The notes beneath the pieces were generated by a model. That model was given only the letters and a program-made list of their open reading frames with translations, was not told where the DNA came from and did not search any database. 64,000 nt of DNA from Streptomyces parvus (lineage in GTDB: Bacteria > Actinomycetota > Actinomycetes > Streptomycetales > Streptomycetaceae). Both the position numbers and the translations under genes were made by a program. The stretch is taken from the NCBI RefSeq assembly GCF_032121415.1, contig NZ_CP135079.1, positions 6,510,001 to 6,574,000 of the forward strand. Direction: 5' to 3'. This document shows, in pieces, positions 1 through 8,406 of the stretch; position 1 is the first letter of the stretch, and every line of letters begins with the position of its first letter.

Positions 1-638
1 CCAACATGCTGTCCGTCGGCATTGATGTGAAGCGGCTCGCGCTGATGCTCATGCAGGGTCAGCCCAAGACCACGGCCGAATACATCCAGGCCACGAGCCG
101 GGTCGGCCGGCACACCGTGCCCGGTCTCGTCGTCACCTTCTTCAACGCCACCCGCCCCAGAGACCGTTCGCACTACGAGACCTTCGACGTGTACCACCGC
201 TCCCTCTACCGGCACGTCGAACCGACGAGCGTCACCCCCTGGTCCGTGCCCTCACGCCGGCGCGCCCTGCACGCCGCGCTGGTCATCCTCGTACGCCACC
301 GCCTCGGCCTTGCCGCCGAGAACCAGGCCGGGCACATCCTCGACCGGCTGCCCGAAGTGGAAGCCCTCGGCGGTCAGCTGGCGGAACGGGCCGCCGCCGG
401 TGAACCGTATGCCGCCGACGCCGTGCGCAAGGAGGTCGCGGAACTCCTCGCCGACTGGGAGGACGCCGCGCGCGAGGCCCGCAAGGACGGCCGCGAGCTG
501 TACTACCGCAGCCAGGGCAAGGGACAGTCCAATCTGATCAAGAGCTTCGAACAACGCTACGGCCTGTGGGAGACACCGAACTCCATGCGCAACGTCGACC
601 GGGAATGCCAGGTGATGGTGAAGGGGGCCGACCTGTGA
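1..638 (+). CDS. drmA: DISARM-type helicase DrmA, C-terminal fragment (cut by window edge)
   Basis: The reading frame is open from the first bases, so the start lies outside the window and about 211 C-terminal residues are visible. They begin inside the helicase C domain, with an SVGID segment followed by the SF2 motif VI block QATSRVGR. Then comes RPRDRSHYETF, a stretch characteristic of DrmA proteins of the DISARM anti-phage system. DrmA is the helicase partner of the DUF1998 protein DrmB. The stop TGA overlaps the GTG of the next gene, indicating translational coupling. Identification as DrmA rather than another DUF1998-associated helicase rests on this motif and on the neighbour. The N-terminal part cannot be judged. 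Confidence 0.8.
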   Translation, partial: NMLSVGIDVKRLALMLMQGQPKTTAEYIQATSRVGRHTVPGLVVTFFNATRPRDRSHYETFDVYHRSLYRHVEPTSVTPWSVPSRRRALHAALVILVRHRLGLAAENQAGHILDRLPEVEALGGQLAERAAAGEPYAADAVRKEVAELLADWEDAAREARKDGRELYYRSQGKGQSNLIKSFEQRYGLWETPNSMRNVDRECQVMVKGADL

Positions 639-2488
639 GCCGCACACTCCGTGTACGCCAGTCGCAGACCGTTCTGCCGTTCGGCGTCGGGGCCGTCTTC
701 GACATCCAGGGCGAGTCGTTCGTCGCCACGGGCATCGGCGACTGGCCGCAGAAGGCCAGACAGCGCGTCGAGTCGCCCCGGCTCGCGGCCCGTCTCGGCG
801 TCACCGGTTTCTACGCTGCGCCCCCCACGGCCAACGACCGCTTCGACACCCCCGACGCTCCCGGAGCCCCCTACATCCGCTTCCCGTCCTGGCTGTTCTG
901 CGGGGCCTGCCGCCGTATGCAGCGGTGGCGCATCGCCGATGAGAAGCCGGGGCAGCCGCCCCGCTGCCCGTCCTGCTCACCCGGCCGGACCCTCGCCCCC
1001 ATGCGGTTCGTCCAGATCTGCGCGGCCGGTCACCTCGGCGACGTCGACTGGTGGTTCTGGGCACACTCGCGGCGAGAAGCAGGCGAACGGCGGCAGTGCG
1101 GCGAACGTGAGAAGCTCCGCTTCCTCGTGTCCGAGCGCGCCTCCGGCCTCGAAGCGCTCTCCGTCACGTGCACGGCCAAGGGGTGCGGGGCCTCCCGCGA
1201 CCTGCTCGACATCCTCGGCACGCACGGCATGCGCTGTTCGGGACGTAACCCCTGGCAGCGGGCCAACGAAGCCACAGAGTGCGTCATGCCCGTACAGATC
1301 GTGCAGCGCACAGCGGGCAACCTGTACTACCCGGTGGTGCACTCGGCGCTCGACATCCCCGAGTCGGACGCGCCTGCCTCGTACGGAGACGAGGAACGCG
1401 CCGGACGCGTACGCGAGCACGACCTGTGGGTGTCGCTCTGCCGGGTCGCCGGCACCCCGCGCGCCGACGTCTTCCGCACGATGATCCAGGAGGACACCGG
1501 CGCCGAGGACCGGCTTCTCGACGCCCTGCTCGCCGAGGAGACGGGGCAGCCCCTGCCCGTCACATCGTCCGACCCGGCAACGGCGCCCGCCCGCCCCGAC
1601 CTCAGTCGCGAGGAGTGGGTCGCCTTCACCGCACCGGCCCCGCCCGCCACCCGGGACTTCGCACTGCGCGGGACCACCCTCGGACTCGGACAGGAGACCG
1701 CCGAACCCTGGGCCGGCCTGCACCGCCGCATCGGCCGGATCGTGCTCGCCGACCGATTGCGCGAGGTGCGCGCACTGTCCGGCTTCAGCCGCGTCTCCCC
1801 GGACGCGTCCCTCGTCCCCGCCGACACCGCCCGGCGCCTGAAATGGCTCCCTGCCGTCGAAGTCTTCGGCGAGGGCGTCCTCCTCACCCTCGACCAGGAC
1901 GAACTCACCTCCTGGGAAGGCGCCCCAGAGGTGCGCCGGCGGGTCGCGGGCATGCGCGCCGACCTCGACCGGTCCTTTCAGAAGGAACGGCTCCAAGCCC
2001 TGACCGGGGAAGAGCTCTCCCCGCGTTTCGTCCTGCTGCACACACTGGCCCACCTGCTGATCCGCCAGCTGTCCTTCGAATCCGGCTACACGACTGCCAG
2101 CCTGCGCGAACGCGTGTACGCACGCCCCGAGCAGAACCAGTACGGCATCCTCGTCTACACCGCCGCGGGCGACGCCGCAGGTACCCTCGGCGGGCTCGTG
2201 CAGCAGGGCGAGCCGCCGCGTCTCGCCGAGACCCTGCTGCGGATGACCGAAGCAGCCGCCTGGTGCTCCGCCGACCCCCTGTGCGCCGAACACACCGGCC
2301 AGGGCTTCGGCAACCTCAATCGCGCGGCTTGCCATGCCTGCGCCCTGCTGCCCGAGACGAGCTGCGAGACCGGCAACACCCTTCTCGACCGCGCTCTCGT
2401 CGTCGGCGGCGAACAGGTGCCCGGCTATCTGGAGGCGATCGTCACGACCGCCCGGAACGCCGCGGTGGACGCCCTGGAGGAGATGTGA
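635..2488 (+). CDS. drmB: DISARM protein DrmB (DUF1998 domain)
   Basis: 617 residues, GTG start overlapping the drmA stop and preceded by an AAGGGGG ribosome site. A longer reading from the ATG at 566 is in frame but would overlap drmA by 73 bases. The protein opens with the LPFGVGAVFD segment usual for DrmB. It carries a CGAC...CPSC putative zinc site around residues 89-113 and an AGHLGDVDW segment soon after. The DUF1998 C-terminal block includes LLHTLAHLLIRQL and a Cys-rich CHAC...C region. In DISARM, DrmA and DrmB form the core complex that recognises and blocks incoming DNA. No nuclease motif is visible in this protein. The TGA overlaps the start of the next gene. Confidence 0.82.
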   Translation: MSRTLRVRQSQTVLPFGVGAVFDIQGESFVATGIGDWPQKARQRVESPRLAARLGVTGFYAAPPTANDRFDTPDAPGAPYIRFPSWLFCGACRRMQRWRIADEKPGQPPRCPSCSPGRTLAPMRFVQICAAGHLGDVDWWFWAHSRREAGERRQCGEREKLRFLVSERASGLEALSVTCTAKGCGASRDLLDILGTHGMRCSGRNPWQRANEATECVMPVQIVQRTAGNLYYPVVHSALDIPESDAPASYGDEERAGRVREHDLWVSLCRVAGTPRADVFRTMIQEDTGAEDRLLDALLAEETGQPLPVTSSDPATAPARPDLSREEWVAFTAPAPPATRDFALRGTTLGLGQETAEPWAGLHRRIGRIVLADRLREVRALSGFSRVSPDASLVPADTARRLKWLPAVEVFGEGVLLTLDQDELTSWEGAPEVRRRVAGMRADLDRSFQKERLQALTGEELSPRFVLLHTLAHLLIRQLSFESGYTTASLRERVYARPEQNQYGILVYTAAGDAAGTLGGLVQQGEPPRLAETLLRMTEAAAWCSADPLCAEHTGQGFGNLNRAACHACALLPETSCETGNTLLDRALVVGGEQVPGYLEAIVTTARNAAVDALEEM

Positions 2489-3576
2489 CCCTCACCTACC
2501 TCGACCTCGTACCGGAACAGCGCGCCTGCCTCGAAGGCCTCCCCTTCGACGGCAATCACCTGATCAGCGGTCCGCCGGGCAGCGGCAAGAGCCTCCTGGC
2601 GGTCCAACGGGCCATCATGCTCGCCCTCACCGGAACCCCAGCAGTCCTGTTGACCCGGTCCAATCTGCTCCGCCAGTCACTGGCCGCGACCGTCCACGCG
2701 CTCGGACCGGCGGACCGCGGCGTGCGCGTGGCGACCGCACACGCGTGGCTCACCGAGTGGTATGGCGGACAGCCCCCGCGCGGCACCGACGGCTGGTTCG
2801 ACTGGCCCGCCCTCTACGACCGTGCCGGGGAGACCGGCCCGGTGCCCGGACTTACCCTGGTCGTCGACGAGGGCCAGGACCTGCCCCCGGAGTTCTACCG
2901 CCTCTGCCGTCTGCTCGGAGCCCGAACGACGGTGTTCGCGGACGAATGCCAGCGGCTGACCGACGCCAACTCCACGCTCACCGAGATCGCCGGGCGTCTG
3001 GGCCGCTGCACACGCCTCGCACTTGAGGGCAACCATCGCAACACACGCCAGGTCGCGTCCTTCGCCGCCCACTTCCACACGGGGGCCGGCCTGCCCGCCC
3101 TCCCGGAACGCGAGGGGCCGCCCCCGCGACTGCACCGACTGCCGCACGGAGGCGCAGCCGACCTGCTGATCCTTCTGGCGCAGAGGCGCCCGCAGCAGAG
3201 CATCGGCGTCATCGTGAACTCCACGCAGGTCCAGTTCTCACTGTTCGGCAGTCTGGAGCGCAGAGCGCCCCGGCTCAAACCCCAGCTTTACACCTCCCGG
3301 GCCCGAGCGGCACAAAGCCGTTACCGCACGCTGGACCTCGGCCGCCCGGGGATCGTGCTCGTCCACCGGGCGAGCGCCAAAGGGCTGGGATTCGACACCG
3401 TCGTCATCCCCGACACGCATACGGACGCGGCGGTGGATCCCACGTCGGCTGCCTTGCGCATGACCTATTACGTGCTGGCAACCCGGGCACGACATGAACT
3501 CCATCTGGCATACGAGGGAGAAGCGGAGCCCTCTCTGTGTGCTCAGGTGGGGCCCGGTGACCTGCTGCGCGGATGA
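2485..3576 (+). CDS. Minimal UvrD-type SF1 helicase/ATPase in the third position of the DISARM-like operon
   Basis: 363 residues, GTG start overlapping the drmB stop, with GGAGGAG 3 bases upstream of the GTG. Visible SF1 motifs are Walker A GPPGSGKS near residue 30, Walker B VVDEGQD near 130, NHRNTRQV as motif IV, a KGLGFDTVVI motif V and LATRARHELHL motif VI. The length is about half that of UvrD or Rep, so it appears to be a 1A/2A core without 1B/2B inserts. Canonical DISARM operons carry the phospholipase-D-like nuclease drmC and a methylase; neither is present here, although genes upstream of the window are unknown. The coupling argues that it is a component of the same system. Its specific role is unknown. 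Confidence 0.75.
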   Translation: MTLTYLDLVPEQRACLEGLPFDGNHLISGPPGSGKSLLAVQRAIMLALTGTPAVLLTRSNLLRQSLAATVHALGPADRGVRVATAHAWLTEWYGGQPPRGTDGWFDWPALYDRAGETGPVPGLTLVVDEGQDLPPEFYRLCRLLGARTTVFADECQRLTDANSTLTEIAGRLGRCTRLALEGNHRNTRQVASFAAHFHTGAGLPALPEREGPPPRLHRLPHGGAADLLILLAQRRPQQSIGVIVNSTQVQFSLFGSLERRAPRLKPQLYTSRARAAQSRYRTLDLGRPGIVLVHRASAKGLGFDTVVIPDTHTDAAVDPTSAALRMTYYVLATRARHELHLAYEGEAEPSLCAQVGPGDLLRG

Positions 3577-4660
3577 CGAAGTTCATGGAGGCGTGCCAGG
3601 CATTCCGCAACAGCCCGAGCTGCCACACACGGTGGCGAAGCACAACAGATGGTGGAAGACGTTCTTCGCGACCCCGGAGAACGCCTCGCCCCACCCTTCC
3701 ATCGCGCTTTCGTCCGGCCTTGCCACGGCACCGAGCTGCCACATCCACATCATGGAGAGCTCTTCCGGCCTGGGTGAAGCCGGTGCTCAAGCCCCTCATC
3801 AGCGGTCCGTCGATGCCTCCGGGCCCGGTGACACCACCCCCCCGATCATCAACAACAGGAGGGGGAAGTCATATCGGACCCGAAGGCCGGAGGCTCCATT
3901 GAGGAGCCACGAAAAAGGTAACGGGGGGCGACGCCTGCGTCGAAGCGGATGCCGTCGGCCGACAGGACATCGGCGGGTGACTCTGTGCGAGGGGGCGGCC
4001 CGCGGAAGCCGGGGCTGACGCGGCCGCTGCGTGGAGGACCCGCCATGCGTTAAGGGACTGGCCGCAGAAAACCAGAAGGGTGCCGACTGGGACGGCGTGG
4101 CTGCCGATCACGGTGGCCACCTCCCCGCATGTCGGTCACCGGCCGCCGGGGTGGCCGCCAGGTGTGCGTGCAGGCCGGTCCAGTCCTTGCCAGGGCCGCT
4201 GAGCTGCTTGGCCTGGCGAGGCTGGCGCCGACCAGCATTTCCCCACTCGCCGGGATCGGCGGCGTCAGGGACGTGGGCGGTGCCGATGCCCCGCCAGAGT
4301 GGTGCCCCCGAAGAGTCGTCGGGCAGGCCATGGCCATGGTGCGAGATTCAGCGACTTCGCTGTACCGCGATTCGCTACTAGGTTGCTGCACCGCATCGAA
4401 CTCCCACGTGGTCGCCCGTCGGGGTGACGGCGATCACGGATGCCTGCGGCGAGAGCTGCGGAGTCTTCGCGGAGCTCGGGAGGGTGAGTGGGTTCTCCGG
4501 AGCTCCACCTGGCGAGCGATCAGGAAAGTCAGCAAGTGGTCAGCATGAGTCCTGAAAAACCTGGGGAACACCGCCCGAACATGCGACTCGTTGTAGAGTG
4601 AGGAAACAGCCCTTGACCTGCAAATACGCAGGCAGGGAGCCTATGACTAGGAGCACCTCG
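3577..4660. other. About 1.08 kb with no recognisable gene
   Basis: Open frames exist here on both strands (for example 4129-4548 plus and 4050-4391 minus), but their translations are Arg/Pro/Gly-rich and match no family that I recognise. A short hairpin GGCTCC-ATTGA-GGAGCC lies at 3892-3908, followed by GAAAAAGG, and may be a weak terminator for the defence operon. The last 70 bases before panD contain TAGAGT (4593-4598), a possible -10 element. The stretch may be a decayed flank of the defence island. Confidence 0.4.
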
Positions 4661-5086
4661 ATGCTACGTACAATATTCAAGTCCAAGATCCACCGCGCCA
4701 CCGTCACCCAGGCAGACCTGCACTACGTCGGCTCCGTGACGATCGACGCGGCTCTGATGGAGGCCGCCGACCTGCTGCCCGGCGAGCTGGTCCATATCGT
4801 TGACATCGACAACGGCGCCCGCCTGGAGACGTACGTCATCGAGGGCGAGCGCGGCTCCGGTGTCATCGGGATCAACGGCGCGGCCGCACACCTCGTGCAC
4901 CCCGGTGACCTGGTCATCCTGATCAGTTACGCGCAGGTCGACGACGCGGAGGCCCGTGCCCTCGTGCCGCGGGTCGTGCACGTGGACGCGGACAACCGGA
5001 TCGTGGCGCTCGGCTCCGACGCCTCGGAGCCGGTTCCCGGGAGCCGTACCGAGCGGAGCCCGCAGGCCGTCGTCGCGGGCGGCTGA
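4661..5086 (+). CDS. panD: Aspartate 1-decarboxylase (pyruvoyl enzyme)
   Basis: 141 residues. PanD converts L-aspartate to beta-alanine for pantothenate and CoA synthesis. The proenzyme cleaves itself between Gly24 and Ser25 to make the pyruvoyl cofactor; that Y-V-G-S junction is present at exactly residues 22-25. Conserved MLRTIFKSKIHRATV start, VHIVDI, Tyr-rich LETYVI and NGAAAHL segments are intact, and the length matches the family. The ATG at 4661 fits the family N-terminus and has AGGAG at 4649-4653; an in-frame ATG at 4643 would add six residues. It is a stand-alone panD, away from panB/panC in this window. Confidence 0.95.
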   Translation: MLRTIFKSKIHRATVTQADLHYVGSVTIDAALMEAADLLPGELVHIVDIDNGARLETYVIEGERGSGVIGINGAAAHLVHPGDLVILISYAQVDDAEARALVPRVVHVDADNRIVALGSDASEPVPGSRTERSPQAVVAGG

Positions 5087-5127
5087 GAGCGGCGGCCGCG
5101 TCCAGGACCAGGAGAGGGCGGAAGCCG

Positions 5128-5481
5128 ATGGCGGAGAACGCCGCGGTGGAGATCAGGGACGACCGGGAACACGGCAACCTCGTGGCGTACGAGGGCGGTG
5201 AGTCGGCCGGCACCATCGCGTACTTCGTCATGGACCCGGCTCCCGGCGCGCTCGTGGCCGTCCACACCGTCGTCCGGCCCGAGCACGAGGGCAAGGGCAT
5301 CGCGGGCGCGCTCGTACGGGAGTTCTACGCGATGGCCGCCCGTGAGGGCGTCCCCGTCGTTCCGCTGTGCCCGTACGCGGCGAAGTGGGCGAAGCGCCAC
5401 CCCGACGAGGCGCCCGAGGCGTCGGCCGAGCTCGTCCGGGGGGCGCGGCGGCAGCTCAGGAGCCACCCCGAGCTGTTCTGA
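5128..5481 (+). CDS. Small GNAT-type N-acetyltransferase (YjdJ/COG2388 family)
   Basis: 117 residues. The core VHTVVRPEHEGKGIAGALV is the acetyl-CoA pyrophosphate-binding loop of GNAT proteins, with the Q/RxxGxG/A signature read here as E-G-K-G-I-A. The C-terminal VPLCPYAAKWAKRHPD is the usual ending of the short YjdJ-like subfamily. Substrate is unknown for this subfamily. It starts 41 bases after panD on the same strand, with an AGGAGAGGG site upstream, and may be co-transcribed. PanD maturation factors such as PanZ are also GNATs, but this protein is not recognisably PanZ, so that link would be speculation. Confidence 0.85.
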   Translation: MAENAAVEIRDDREHGNLVAYEGGESAGTIAYFVMDPAPGALVAVHTVVRPEHEGKGIAGALVREFYAMAAREGVPVVPLCPYAAKWAKRHPDEAPEASAELVRGARRQLRSHPELF

Positions 5482-5529
5482 CCGGCCCGGGCGGGGCCGC
5501 CGCGGCGGCGCGTCGCGGGCCCGGGCGGA

Positions 5530-6300
5530 TCACGCGCTCAGCTCCGTGGCCGACCCGCCCCGGCGCCCCAGGTCCTCGCGGATGTACCACTCGGTGCCCA
5601 GCACCTCGCGCTGAACGGCCGGAGCCAGGGCGGCGATCCGGCCGGGTGCCGCTCCTCGTTCCACCTCGCTGCGGTGCGCGAGGATCGCGGCCAGCTTCTG
5701 CGGAAGCCAGGGACTGACGTCGACGGTCGTGGTGATCCAGGCGTCCTCCGAGCAGTACAGCGCCTCGGCCCGGGCGCCCGACCGGGCCAGCCGTCCGCCC
5801 ACCGCCTCGGCCGCCGAGCGGGGGTGAGTGGCGAGGTACAAGGCGCTCGGCTGCCAAGGGGCGCCGGCGCGTGGACAGAACCCGGGGAGTCCGGCGGCCC
5901 GCACCGCCAGCGCGGTGATCCGGTGGGCGTGGACGTGGTCCGGATGGCCGGTCATGCCCCCGTAGGCGTCCGTCGTGATCACGATCTCCGGGCGTACGTC
6001 TCGGATGTGGCCGACCAGGGTCGCAACGGCTTCGTCCAGCGGTGCGTCCAGGAACCGGGGCCTGCCCGGGGCCGACTCCGGTACGCGGGCGTCGGCGTAG
6101 CCGAGCAGCCGCGGGGCGCCCGCGCCCAGGGCTTCGAGTGCCCGGGTGAGCTCGGCGGCCCGGCGCGTGCCCTCCGCCCAGGTCGCCGTGACCACCGCCG
6201 TACGGGCCCCGGCCGCCGCGTGCTGGGCGAGGACGCCTCCGCAGAACAGGGCCTCGTCGTCCGGATGGGCGTGGACGGCGAGAAGACTCGGCAGGGGCAT
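5530..6300 (-). CDS. PIG-L/LmbE family zinc deacetylase
   Basis: 256 residues. N-terminal AVHAHPDDEALFCGG carries the HPDDE metal site of LmbE/PIG-L N-acetylglucosaminyl deacetylases, and GHPDHVHAHR supplies the third zinc ligand. In actinomycetes the family includes the mycothiol enzymes MshB and Mca, but also many of unknown substrate; no feature here decides between them. Start chosen at the ATG directly before the hydrophobic strand, with GAAAGG 10 bases upstream. A longer frame to 6486 adds a low-complexity Pro-rich leader and is less likely. Convergent with the GNAT gene. Confidence 0.9.
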   Translation of the reverse strand: MPLPSLLAVHAHPDDEALFCGGVLAQHAAAGARTAVVTATWAEGTRRAAELTRALEALGAGAPRLLGYADARVPESAPGRPRFLDAPLDEAVATLVGHIRDVRPEIVITTDAYGGMTGHPDHVHAHRITALAVRAAGLPGFCPRAGAPWQPSALYLATHPRSAAEAVGGRLARSGARAEALYCSEDAWITTTVDVSPWLPQKLAAILAHRSEVERGAAPGRIAALAPAVQREVLGTEWYIREDLGRRGGSATELSA

Positions 6301-6518
6301 GGGGGGCACCTTTCGCGTCGGTGGCGACGAGCGCGGATCCGGAGTGGCTGGGGGCGTGGTGCCCGGAGTCCTGCCCACTCCGGGCGGGCCTGCACCCACG
6401 TCCGGGCGCTCCTCGGGCACCGGGTGTATGTGTGGACTCGGCAGGCGCGGGCAGCCGCACCGGGAGACGGTGGAGGAAAGCTCCATCTGTCCTTTTCGTG
6501 CCGTTGTGGAGGATCGCG

Positions 6519-6731
6519 ATGACCCACCCGTACCCCGACCCCGTACCGCCCTCGCCGACCCCTCCGCCGGTGCCGGGCCCGCCCACGCCGGTGCCCGGCC
6601 CGCCGCCCGTCCCGCCGGGGCCCGGACCGATGCCGCCCGGACCCGCCCCGGACCCCATCCCGCAGCCGCCCGGTCCCAGCCCGGACCCCGTACCGGATCC
6701 GGAACCGGAGCCGCAGCCGGCCGGGACGTGA
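6519..6731 (+). CDS. Short proline-rich protein (70 residues), function unknown
   Basis: ATG preceded by GGAGG at 6508-6512. The 70-residue product is roughly half proline, with repeated P-G-P-P, P-D-P-x-P and P-E-P-E units and no hydrophobic segment, so it would be extended and soluble. Such short Pro-rich proteins occur in streptomycete genomes without known roles. The good ribosome site and a strong hairpin directly after the stop support expression. The low-complexity composition leaves open that it is a fortuitous frame. Confidence 0.55.
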   Translation: MTHPYPDPVPPSPTPPPVPGPPTPVPGPPPVPPGPGPMPPGPAPDPIPQPPGPSPDPVPDPEPEPQPAGT

Positions 6732-6736
6732 CCGGG

Positions 6737-6775
6737 GGAGCTCCCGGACGACGATGGGCGTCGTCCGGGAGCTCC
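6737..6775. terminator. Strong inverted repeat, putative bidirectional terminator, with an extra copy of one arm
   Basis: A perfect 16-bp stem (6737-6752 with 6760-6775, loop of 7) follows the Pro-rich gene by 5 bases. A third copy of the right arm, GTCGTCCGGGAGCTC, sits at 6788-6802, so the left arm can pair with either copy. No T-run follows, as is common for streptomycete terminators. Confidence 0.7.
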
Positions 6776-6905
6776 TCGGCGGCGGGCGTCGTCCGGGAGC
6801 TCGTGGGCCCTGCCCGTGTGCCGCCCGCTGAGCCGTCCCGCGCGCACCCCGTCAGCCGTACCGCTCGCTGACCCTCCCGCCCGCTCCCTCGCCCGTAACG
6901 GCCGC

Positions 6906-8348
6906 TCAGTCATCCCGCTCGATCAGGGCGTTCACGTGCGCGAGTCCGCTCTCCGCCGCGATGGAGTCCAAGGACTGCGGCTCCCGCACCGTGGCGAACG
7001 TCACCGGCCCCGCGAGCCCCGGCCCTTCGTCCTCCGGCCCCGCCGCCACGCGGAATCCGTACACCGCCGGGCGGGGCAGACTGTTGTACGCCCACGGGGT
7101 GGAGAAGTAGTACGCCCCCGTGTCGTACAGCACCACCACATCGTCCTCGGCAAGCTCCGGCAGTTCCCTGCCGTACGCCACCACGTCCCCCGCGAAGCAG
7201 CAGGGGCCCGCGATGTCCTGCGCCAGCACCGGGCCGCCCTTGGGGGCGCCGTCCGGGCCGAACGCGCCGATCCGCAGCGGCCAGGCGTCGGGCATCAGGA
7301 CGGTACGGGTGGCGGTCTGGGCTCCCGCGTGGGTGAGCGCGATGCGGCGGCCCCCGGCGTCCTTCGTGTACTCCACCCGGGCTCCGATGAACCCGTTCTT
7401 CGCCAGCAGCGACCGGCCGAACTCCGTGACCAGCGCATAGCGTCCGGACAAGAGGCCGGGGGCGGCGGCCGTCAGGGCCGCCACGTAGTCCGTGTAGGCG
7501 GGCCGAACCGTCTCGTCGGCGAAGTTGACCGGGAGCCCGCCGCCGATGTCCAGGCTCGTGATCTGCCGCACCCCCAGCGTGGCGTTGATCTCCTCGGCCA
7601 GTTCGTGAGTCCGGGCCACCCCGGCCGCGATCAGCTCCAACGGGCATCCCTGGGACCCCACATGGGCGTGCAGCCGGGTCAGCCACGGCCGTTCCCGGAA
7701 GGCCTCCACGATCGCCCCGCGGGCCCCCGGGTCGCGCAGGGCCACCCCGAACTTCGACGTGTCCGTCGCCGTGCTCATCGGCCCGATCGACCCGCCGCCC
7801 ACCTGGGGATTGACGCGCAGCCCGAGCACCGAGGAGGTGCTCGGGTTCCGGAGGGCGTCGATGCGGCGCAGCTCGTCGAGGCTGTCGGCGTTGACCGCCA
7901 CGCCGAGGGCGAGCGCCAGCCGGATCTCGTCGCGGGTCTTGGCGGGGGAGTCCAGGACGATACGGGACGCGGGGAACCCGGCCTCCAGCGCGAGACGCAG
8001 TTCACCGGGGCTCGCCACCTCGCACCCCATGCCGCAGTCGGCCAGCAGCCTCAGCACCGGGATGAGGGAGCACGCCTTGGCCGCGAAGGTGTGCAGCACC
8101 CCGGGCGTGGCCGCGAAGGCGTCGCGCAGTGCGCCGACCGAGGCGCGTACCCCCTCCGTGTCGATGAACCCGGCGACCGGGCCGCCCTCGCCCAGCAGCC
8201 CCTGCCCGACCGCCGCCCGCACGACGGCGTCGTAGCGGGCGGCGGCTCCGGCGGAGGCGTCGGAGGGGACCTCGGTCGTGACGTCGTGGCGGGCGGCGGG
8301 CGCCGCAGAGGCCCCGCCCTCGTGGTGTGCGGAAGTCGTCTGCGTCAT
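6906..8348 (-). CDS. PLP-dependent fold-type III decarboxylase (diaminopimelate/ornithine decarboxylase-like)
   Basis: 480 residues. Alanine-racemase-like TIM barrel with the PLP lysine in FAAKA (near residue 90), HVGSQG and DIGGGLP phosphate-binding segments, then the C-terminal beta domain with CCFAGD and an Asp-Thr-Gly-Ala-Tyr-Tyr segment (substrate-side Tyr). This is the fold of LysA and ornithine/arginine decarboxylases. The sequence does not look like a housekeeping LysA and may act in polyamine, opine or natural-product chemistry. The N-terminal 35 residues are low-complexity. It lies 58 bases downstream of the encapsulin gene on the same strand and could be read from the same transcript. 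Confidence 0.85.
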   Translation of the reverse strand: MTQTTSAHHEGGASAAPAARHDVTTEVPSDASAGAAARYDAVVRAAVGQGLLGEGGPVAGFIDTEGVRASVGALRDAFAATPGVLHTFAAKACSLIPVLRLLADCGMGCEVASPGELRLALEAGFPASRIVLDSPAKTRDEIRLALALGVAVNADSLDELRRIDALRNPSTSSVLGLRVNPQVGGGSIGPMSTATDTSKFGVALRDPGARGAIVEAFRERPWLTRLHAHVGSQGCPLELIAAGVARTHELAEEINATLGVRQITSLDIGGGLPVNFADETVRPAYTDYVAALTAAAPGLLSGRYALVTEFGRSLLAKNGFIGARVEYTKDAGGRRIALTHAGAQTATRTVLMPDAWPLRIGAFGPDGAPKGGPVLAQDIAGPCCFAGDVVAYGRELPELAEDDVVVLYDTGAYYFSTPWAYNSLPRPAVYGFRVAAGPEDEGPGLAGPVTFATVREPQSLDSIAAESGLAHVNALIERDD

Positions 8349-8406
8349 ACGGCCAGAGTCCCTGATGACTGCCCCCGGGTCTTCGACTTGGCTTGACGGG
8401 AGGCGG

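Noticed and set aside
977..2335. 452-codon open frame antisense to drmB
   Set aside because: It mirrors drmB codons, has Gly/Val/Ala-rich composition, and no recognisable domain; high-GC DNA gives such antisense frames routinely.
4129..4548. 139-codon frame upstream of panD
   Set aside because: No ribosome site, atypical composition and no family; kept only as part of the gene-free segment.
5484..5526. GC-rich inverted repeats between the GNAT and PIG-L genes
   Set aside because: Several short overlapping palindromes are possible but none forms a single clear stem; too ambiguous to call a terminator.
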